Source of the DNA: Acidimicrobiia bacterium
Lineage (GTDB): Bacteria; Actinomycetota; Acidimicrobiia; Spongiisociales; SHLN01
Assembly: GCA_004283105.1 (NCBI GenBank)
Contig: SHLN01000070.1
Location: 1 to 11,038 of the forward strand
Length of the DNA: 11,038 nt
Direction: 5' to 3'
This document shows, piece by piece, positions 6,251 through 11,038 of the stretch. The notes beneath the pieces are model-generated. The model was not told the origin of the DNA. It saw only the letters and a list, made by a program, of their open reading frames with translations, and made no database searches. The stretch's first letter is position 1; the number at the start of each line of letters is the position of its first letter. Made by a program: the position numbers and the translations under genes.

Positions 6251-9200
6251 ATGGAGGACGTGGTTCACAAGGCCATCGCAGTGGTGGGCATCGGGGCCGT
6301 GCTGCCGGATGCTCCCGATGTGCCGACGTTCTGGGAGAACATCAAATCCGGGCGCTACAGCATCTCGGAGACACCCCGGGACCGCTGGGACCCCGATCTC
6401 TACTTCGATCCCGACCCGAACGCCCCCGAGAAGACCTATTCCAAGATCGGCGGATGGGTGCGGGACTTCGATTGGGATCCGTTCGCCTGGAAACTCCCCA
6501 TCCCTCCGAAGGTGGGGGAGGCGATGGATCGCACCCAGAAGTGGGCGATCATGGCGACCCGGGAAGCACTGGCCGACTTCGGCTACCCCGACCGCTCGCT
6601 CAATCCCGACCGCACTGCCGTCATTCTCGGCAACGCCATGGCCGGGGACCAGCATTACATGACGACGCTGCGTCTCATGTTCCCCGAATACGCCGAACAG
6701 CTCGCACATTCGCCGGCGTTTGCCGCCCTCCCGGGCGATACCCAACAGGCCATCACCGAAGAGCTTCAGGCCGGGATGGCGCAGCGCTTCCCTGGCGTGA
6801 CCGAGGACACGATGCCCGGGGAGCTCGGCAACATCATTGCCGGGCGGGTGGCCAACCTCTTCGACTTCCACGGGCCCAATTACATCGTCGATGCCGCCTG
6901 TGCCTCGGCGATGGCGGCGATGAGCTCGGCGATCGAGGGTCTCGAGGAGTACGACTACGACGCGGTGATCACCGGCGGCATCGACGCCAACATGAGCGCA
7001 TCCTCGTTCATCAAGTTCTGCAAGATCGGGGCGCTGTCGGCCACCGGCACCCGGCCATACGCGGATGGTGCCGACGGATTTGTCATGGGGGAGGGCTCGG
7101 CAGTGTTCTTGCTCAAGCGCCTGGAAGATGCCGAACGCGATGGCGACGCGATCCACGCCGTGATCCGCGGCCTGGGCGGCGCCAGCGACGGCAAGGGCAA
7201 GGGAATCACCGCTCCCAACCCCATCGGACAACAGCTGGCCGTCAGGCGGGCCTGGATGCACGCCGGGGTCGATCCGGCTTCGGTCGGCCTGTTGGAAGGT
7301 CACGGGACGTCGACCCGGGTGGGTGACGTGGTGGAACTCGAGAGCCTCAACCGGGTCTTTGCCGACTTCGGGCTGGCACCCAAGTCTGTTCCTCTTGGCT
7401 CGGTCAAGTCGAACATCGGACATCTGAAGGCTGGGGCGGGCGCCGCCGGGATCCTCAAGACGGTGCTGGCGCTGCGCGACAAGGTCATTCCGCCCAGCAT
7501 CAACTTCGAGCGGCCCAATCCGAACGCCGATTGGGAGAGCTCTCCGTTCTACGTCGCCACGGAGCTCTCGGGCTGGGAGCCGAACGGCAAGGAGATCCGC
7601 CGGGCCGGGGCGAGTGCGTTCGGATTCGGCGGCACCAACTTCCACGCTGTGCTCGAGGAGTACGTCCCCGGCCGAATCAAGACGGAGCGGCGTTCCCACA
7701 CGGCCAGCAGGATGCCTGTGGCCCCCACCCGGGACGAGGTCACCCCCAAGGTCCCACTGCGGGGGGCGCTCGTCGTCGGCGCCGCCACTCAAGCCGAGGT
7801 GCGCGACCGTCTTCAGACGGTGCACGCCGACGCTCTGGCGGGCAACGCCCCTCCGGTGGCTCCACCGGCCGAAGCCGACCTCCGGGCCGCCGTTCGCGTC
7901 GCCGTCGACTACGGAGACGCCGCCGAACTGGCGGCCAAGGCCGAGAAGGCCCTCAAGGCGCTCGACGCCGGGCAACCGGTCATGTGGAAGGCCCTTGCCA
8001 ACCAGGGCATCTTCCTGGGGCAGGGCGAAGCGCCGCTCGTAGCCTTCCTCTACACCGGCCAGGGATCGCAGTACGTCAACATGATGCGCGACCTCGTCGA
8101 GGAGGACCCGATCGTGGAACGGGTCTTTCAGCAAGCCGACGAAGTGATGACCCCCCTGCTCGACGGTCGCACCCTCACCAGCTACATCTTCGTCGACTCC
8201 GATGACAAGGGAGCCGTAGCCGCCGCCGAGATGGACCTGCTGCAAACGGAGATCACCCAGCCGGCGGTGCTGGCCACCGACGCGGCCCTCACCGAGATGC
8301 TGGCCTCCTACGGTGTGCAGCCGGACATGGTGATGGGCCACTCGCTCGGTGAGTACGGTGCCCTGGTTGCAGCCGGGGCCATGCCCTTCGACCAGGCGCT
8401 GGAGGCGGTCAGTGCCCGGGGCCGCGAGATGGCGTCGCTCACCATCGAGGACAACGGGCAGATGTCGGCCGTGTTCGGACCGTTGAGCGAGATCCAGCGC
8501 ATCGTCGATGAGACCGACGGCTACGTCGTTGTCGCCAACAACAACTCGAACAACCAGGCAGTGGTAGGAGGTGCTTCGGAGGCCGTGGTGGCGGCCGGGT
8601 TGGCCATGCTCGAGGCAGGCATGCAGGTGATCCCCTTGCCGGTGAGCCATGCGTTTCACACCGAGATCGTGGCTCCCGCTTCCGAGCCGCTACGCGACGT
8701 CCTGGCGCGGCTCGATCTCCGGACGCCGGCGATTCCCGTGGTCGCCAACCTGTCGGGTGAGTTCTATCCGGTTGGGCCAAACGTTGTGCCTCAGATGATC
8801 GACATCCTCGGTCGACAGGTGGCCTCGCCGGTCCAATTCGTCGATGGTCTTCGTTCTCTCTACGAGGCCGGAGCCCGCGTGTTTGTGGAGGTAGGACCGA
8901 AGAAGGCCCTGGCCGGCTTCGTCGAGGATGTCCTCGGTGAGCACGACGACGTCGTCTCTCTCTACAGCAACCATCCGAAACCGGGCGGGCCGGTCTCGTT
9001 CAACCAGGCACTGTGTGGCCTCTACGCGGCCGGGCTCGGTGTTGGGACCGCTCCGGAGAAGCCGGCACCGTCCGTGACGGCGCCTCCCCCGGCGACGGCG
9101 GGCACCGTATCCAGCGACGACACTCTCCGCGACCTCGGCCGATTGTTCGCAGATTTCCTCGACCGCGGGTACGAGCTCTATCGGGGGACCGGCTCGGCGC

Positions 9201-11038
9201 CGCAAACCGCTCCGGGACGGCAACCGCTCGGCGACGAGCCCGTGGTCATCACCGGAGCAGCCCTCGGGTTGCCGGGGACGCAGCACGTCTTTGACGACGA
9301 CAACCTCGGGCACATCCTCGAGGGCCAGGTCTTCGTCGATTCCATTCCCGGCCGGTTTCGCGATGAGATGGCAAACAAGTCCATCACCCGGCTCGTAAAG
9401 GGCGAGAACGGCGCCTCGTTCGAGACCATCGACAGCGTGGCCGACGTCATCAAGCTGGCCGGTCGCAAGGGCGCGTTCGATCTTGCTGAGGAGTTCGGGT
9501 ATCCCGAAGATCGCATCGGCGCCCTCGACATCGTCACCCAGCTGGCGATCGGAGCCGGGCTCGATGCGTTGCGCGATGCGGGAATTCCGCTCGTGCAGAA
9601 CTACAAGACCACTACCACGGGATCGCAGCTGCCGGACCGGTGGATGCTGCCGGCCGAGTTGCGAGACGACACGGCAGTGATCTTCGGTTCGGCGTTCCCC
9701 GGCGCCGATGCGCTCATGGATGAGCTCGACCGCTACTACAGCGACCGCGAGCGCGGGCGGCGGCTCGATGATCTTCGAAACCTGAAGGCGCGGGCTGAAG
9801 CAAACAACGACACCGATCTGATCGCGGAACTCGACGAGCACATCGGTGAGCTCGAGCTCCAACGCGAATCGGCGCCGTATCGCTTCGATCGGCGGTTCCT
9901 GTTCCGGGCCCTCAGCATGGGGCATTCGCAGTTCGCCGAGTACATCGGTGCTCGCGGTCCAAACACGCAGATCAATTCGGCCTGTGCCTCGACCACCCAG
10001 GCAGTGGCGCTCGCAGAGGATTGGATCAGGACCGGCCGCTGTGCCCGGGCCATCATCATCACCGCCGACGACGTGACCTCCGATACGCTGCTTCCGTGGG
10101 TCGGCTCCGGCTTCCTGGCGTCCGGGGCTGCTGCCACCGATGAGCTCGTGGAAGACGCCGTCATCCCGTTCGATCGCCGACGGCACGGCCTCGTGCTCGG
10201 GATGGGGGCCGCCGCCATCGTCGTGGAACGTGCCGACGCTGCCCGGGAGCGCGGCCTCGCGCCGATTTGTGAGGTTCTCAGCACCGTGACCGCCAACAGC
10301 GCCTTCCACGGCACCCGGCTGGACGTCGAGCACATTCGGCACCTCATGGACAAAGTCGTCGCCCAGGCCGAGGAGCGGTGGGGGATCGAGCGCGGAGCCA
10401 TCGCCGGTCAGACCGTGTTCGTGTCCCATGAAACGTACACGCCCGCCAGGGGTGGAAGCGCCCAGGCCGAGGTCGACGCCTTGCGGTTCACGTTCAGAGA
10501 GCATGCCGACGACATCGTGGTGGCGAACACGAAGGGCTATACCGGTCACGCCATGGGGACCGGAATCGAAGACGTCGTGGCCATCAAGTCGCTCGAGACC
10601 GGTCTGGTCCCTCCGGTTCCCAATCTCAAGGAGCCCGACCCCGAACTCGGATTCCTCAACCTGTCGGCCGGTGGCGCCTACCCGGTGGAGTACGCCCTGC
10701 GTCTCGGGGCCGGGTTCGGGTCGCAGGTGAGCCTGTCGTTGATCCGGCGTGTAGAACCGCCCACGGGCCGCCGGGCAGAACCGCACGAGCTCGGCCACGA
10801 GTACCGCATCTTCGACCGCAGCCGTTTTGATGCCTGGCTCGAGCGAGTGAGCGGCACAACGACGCCTGTCCTAGAAGTCTCCCAGCGGACGCTGCGGATC
10901 GCGGATACCGGGTCGGTTGCCGCTACTGCGGCAACCGAGTCACCGGTCACCGGTCACCGGTCACCGGCAGAAGAACCGGCTTCCGAGCCGTCGGCGGTCG
11001 AGCCTGTACCCGCAGCTCCGGAGGCGCCAGTCCAAGAG
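6251..11038 (+). CDS. Type I polyketide / secondary-lipid synthase, KS-AT-KS..., 3' truncated by window end
   Basis: An open frame of 1596 codons with no stop before the window end. Visible order: ketosynthase (about residues 7-473), a linker with the NQGIFLGQG segment, malonyl-type acyltransferase (597-905), an Ala/Pro-rich linker (about 915-945), a second divergent ketosynthase (997-1500), then another Ala/Pro/Glu-rich linker (from about 1555) that normally leads to carrier-protein domains. KS domains condense acyl chains; AT loads malonyl units on carrier proteins. The first KS and AT resemble PfaA and heterocyst-glycolipid type synthases, in my recollection of those families. No carrier, reductase or dehydratase domain is visible yet; they should lie downstream. 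There is no N-terminal docking or signal sequence. The upstream acyl-CoA dehydrogenase is probably cotranscribed. Iterative lipid synthesis is more likely than a modular antibiotic line; the product is unknown. Confidence 0.93.
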   Translation, partial: MEDVVHKAIAVVGIGAVLPDAPDVPTFWENIKSGRYSISETPRDRWDPDLYFDPDPNAPEKTYSKIGGWVRDFDWDPFAWKLPIPPKVGEAMDRTQKWAIMATREALADFGYPDRSLNPDRTAVILGNAMAGDQHYMTTLRLMFPEYAEQLAHSPAFAALPGDTQQAITEELQAGMAQRFPGVTEDTMPGELGNIIAGRVANLFDFHGPNYIVDAACASAMAAMSSAIEGLEEYDYDAVITGGIDANMSASSFIKFCKIGALSATGTRPYADGADGFVMGEGSAVFLLKRLEDAERDGDAIHAVIRGLGGASDGKGKGITAPNPIGQQLAVRRAWMHAGVDPASVGLLEGHGTSTRVGDVVELESLNRVFADFGLAPKSVPLGSVKSNIGHLKAGAGAAGILKTVLALRDKVIPPSINFERPNPNADWESSPFYVATELSGWEPNGKEIRRAGASAFGFGGTNFHAVLEEYVPGRIKTERRSHTASRMPVAPTRDEVTPKVPLRGALVVGAATQAEVRDRLQTVHADALAGNAPPVAPPAEADLRAAVRVAVDYGDAAELAAKAEKALKALDAGQPVMWKALANQGIFLGQGEAPLVAFLYTGQGSQYVNMMRDLVEEDPIVERVFQQADEVMTPLLDGRTLTSYIFVDSDDKGAVAAAEMDLLQTEITQPAVLATDAALTEMLASYGVQPDMVMGHSLGEYGALVAAGAMPFDQALEAVSARGREMASLTIEDNGQMSAVFGPLSEIQRIVDETDGYVVVANNNSNNQAVVGGASEAVVAAGLAMLEAGMQVIPLPVSHAFHTEIVAPASEPLRDVLARLDLRTPAIPVVANLSGEFYPVGPNVVPQMIDILGRQVASPVQFVDGLRSLYEAGARVFVEVGPKKALAGFVEDVLGEHDDVVSLYSNHPKPGGPVSFNQALCGLYAAGLGVGTAPEKPAPSVTAPPPATAGTVSSDDTLRDLGRLFADFLDRGYELYRGTGSAPQTAPGRQPLGDEPVVITGAALGLPGTQHVFDDDNLGHILEGQVFVDSIPGRFRDEMANKSITRLVKGENGASFETIDSVADVIKLAGRKGAFDLAEEFGYPEDRIGALDIVTQLAIGAGLDALRDAGIPLVQNYKTTTTGSQLPDRWMLPAELRDDTAVIFGSAFPGADALMDELDRYYSDRERGRRLDDLRNLKARAEANNDTDLIAELDEHIGELELQRESAPYRFDRRFLFRALSMGHSQFAEYIGARGPNTQINSACASTTQAVALAEDWIRTGRCARAIIITADDVTSDTLLPWVGSGFLASGAAATDELVEDAVIPFDRRRHGLVLGMGAAAIVVERADAARERGLAPICEVLSTVTANSAFHGTRLDVEHIRHLMDKVVAQAEERWGIERGAIAGQTVFVSHETYTPARGGSAQAEVDALRFTFREHADDIVVANTKGYTGHAMGTGIEDVVAIKSLETGLVPPVPNLKEPDPELGFLNLSAGGAYPVEYALRLGAGFGSQVSLSLIRRVEPPTGRRAEPHELGHEYRIFDRSRFDAWLERVSGTTTPVLEVSQRTLRIADTGSVAATAATESPVTGHRSPAEEPASEPSAVEPVPAAPEAPVQE
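6269..7669 (+). other. Domain: first ketosynthase (KS1)
   Basis: The domain opens with AIAVVGIGAVLPDA and closes with FGFGGTNFHAV. The catalytic triad is Cys217 in DAACASA, His351 in GHGTSTRVGD and His391 in SNIGHLKAGAG. The spacings of 134 and 40 residues are those of canonical type I ketosynthases, so it should be active in condensation. HGTST replaces the commoner HGTGT, a variation that I do not expect to affect the His. Confidence 0.93.
8039..8965 (+). other. Domain: malonyl-type acyltransferase (AT)
   Basis: TGQGSQYVNM begins the domain (Gly603 region). The nucleophile is Ser698 in GHSLGEYGA. HAFH at 800-803 is the motif usually associated with malonyl-CoA rather than methylmalonyl-CoA choice, so straight-chain extension is expected. 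The C-terminal VFVEVGPKKALAGF closes the fold. Confidence 0.92.
9239..10750 (+). other. Domain: second, divergent ketosynthase (KS2)
   Basis: Thiolase-fold domain starting at VVITGAALGLPG. The triad is complete: Cys1245 in NSACASTTQ, His1393 in SHETYTPARGG (in place of HGTGT) and His1433 in GYTGHAMGTG; the last spacing is the canonical 40. The usual GFGGTN near the end is GFGSQ here. A charged, probably helical insert (residues 1157-1208, many Arg/Glu/Leu) precedes the Cys. The intact Cys argues against a chain-length-factor role. Its job could be a special condensation, chain release or decarboxylative priming. Confidence 0.8.
10940..10967 (+). repeat. Four tandem copies of a 7-bp unit in the synthase linker
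   Basis: TCACCGG is repeated exactly four times head to tail inside the coding region of the synthase, at the start of the Ala/Pro/Glu-rich linker. It encodes SPVTGHRSP. The unit is not a multiple of three, so gain or loss of one copy would shift the reading frame of the rest of the protein. The array also contains repeated ACCGGT palindromes. Confidence 0.85.

Noticed and set aside
5714..8659. 981-codon minus-strand open frame opposite the dehydrogenase and synthase
   Set aside because: It lies antisense to clear acyl-CoA dehydrogenase and KS/AT coding sequence, crosses their gene boundary, and its translation is His/Arg/Gly-rich with no recognisable domain. Long antisense frames are expected in G/C-third-position genes.
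9239..10750. Second KS as an inactive chain-length factor
   Set aside because: Chain-length factors normally replace the active-site Cys (often by Gln). Here Cys and both His are present.
8690..10798. 702-codon minus-strand open frame opposite KS2
   Set aside because: Same reason: the plus strand carries an intact ketosynthase with catalytic residues, and the antisense translation shows no domain.
10940..10967. The short tandem repeat as a CRISPR or origin iteron array
   Set aside because: Units are 7 bp without spacers, are inside a coding linker, and no cas or replication gene is nearby.

Overview
The window reads as a piece of chromosome from a high-GC bacterium. Codon third positions are strongly G/C, all genes lie on the + strand, and GTG starts and short overlaps are used. 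The gene content would suit an actinobacterium such as an Acidimicrobiia-like lineage, but a Chloroflexota relative is also possible. The assignment is an impression from codon use and protein style, not a search result. No tRNA, rRNA, CRISPR array, insertion sequence or attachment site is visible.

Region 1 (1-4268) is a compact amino-acid or ureide catabolic block of four genes. It holds the C-terminal part of an aspartate/ornithine-type carbamoyltransferase, a complete carbamate kinase, a threonine-synthase-like PLP enzyme with an N-terminal zinc-ribbon-like motif, and a second, different fold-type-II PLP enzyme with a TrpB-like lysine motif. The first three are separated by 3 nt or overlap by 4 nt. 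The fourth follows after 67 nt with its own ribosome binding site. Carbamoyltransferase plus carbamate kinase is the classic pair that splits a carbamoylated compound and recovers ATP from carbamoyl phosphate. PLP lyases would deaminate the released amino acid. The carbamoyltransferase resembles PyrB but lacks the arginine that binds aspartate, so its true acceptor is probably something else. The layout recalls the E. coli ygeW/ygeX/yqeA gene set, with non-orthologous parts.

Region 2 (4269-4549) is a 281-nt gap. It probably carries the promoter of the next operon. It also contains a short minus-strand reading frame (47 sense codons) with coding-like composition that may be a small gene or a gene relic.

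Region 3 (4550-11038) is a lipid/polyketide block: a long-form acyl-CoA dehydrogenase (553 aa) followed 39 nt later by a giant type I synthase that runs off the window end. The visible 1596 residues contain KS - malonyl-type AT - second, divergent KS - Pro/Ala-rich linker. The AT and first KS resemble the PUFA (PfaA) / heterocyst-glycolipid type secondary lipid synthases. The second KS in the same chain is unusual: it keeps all three catalytic residues and carries a charged helical insertion. The dehydrogenase and synthase probably act together in making or modifying an unusual acyl chain. The product cannot be deduced without the downstream domains.
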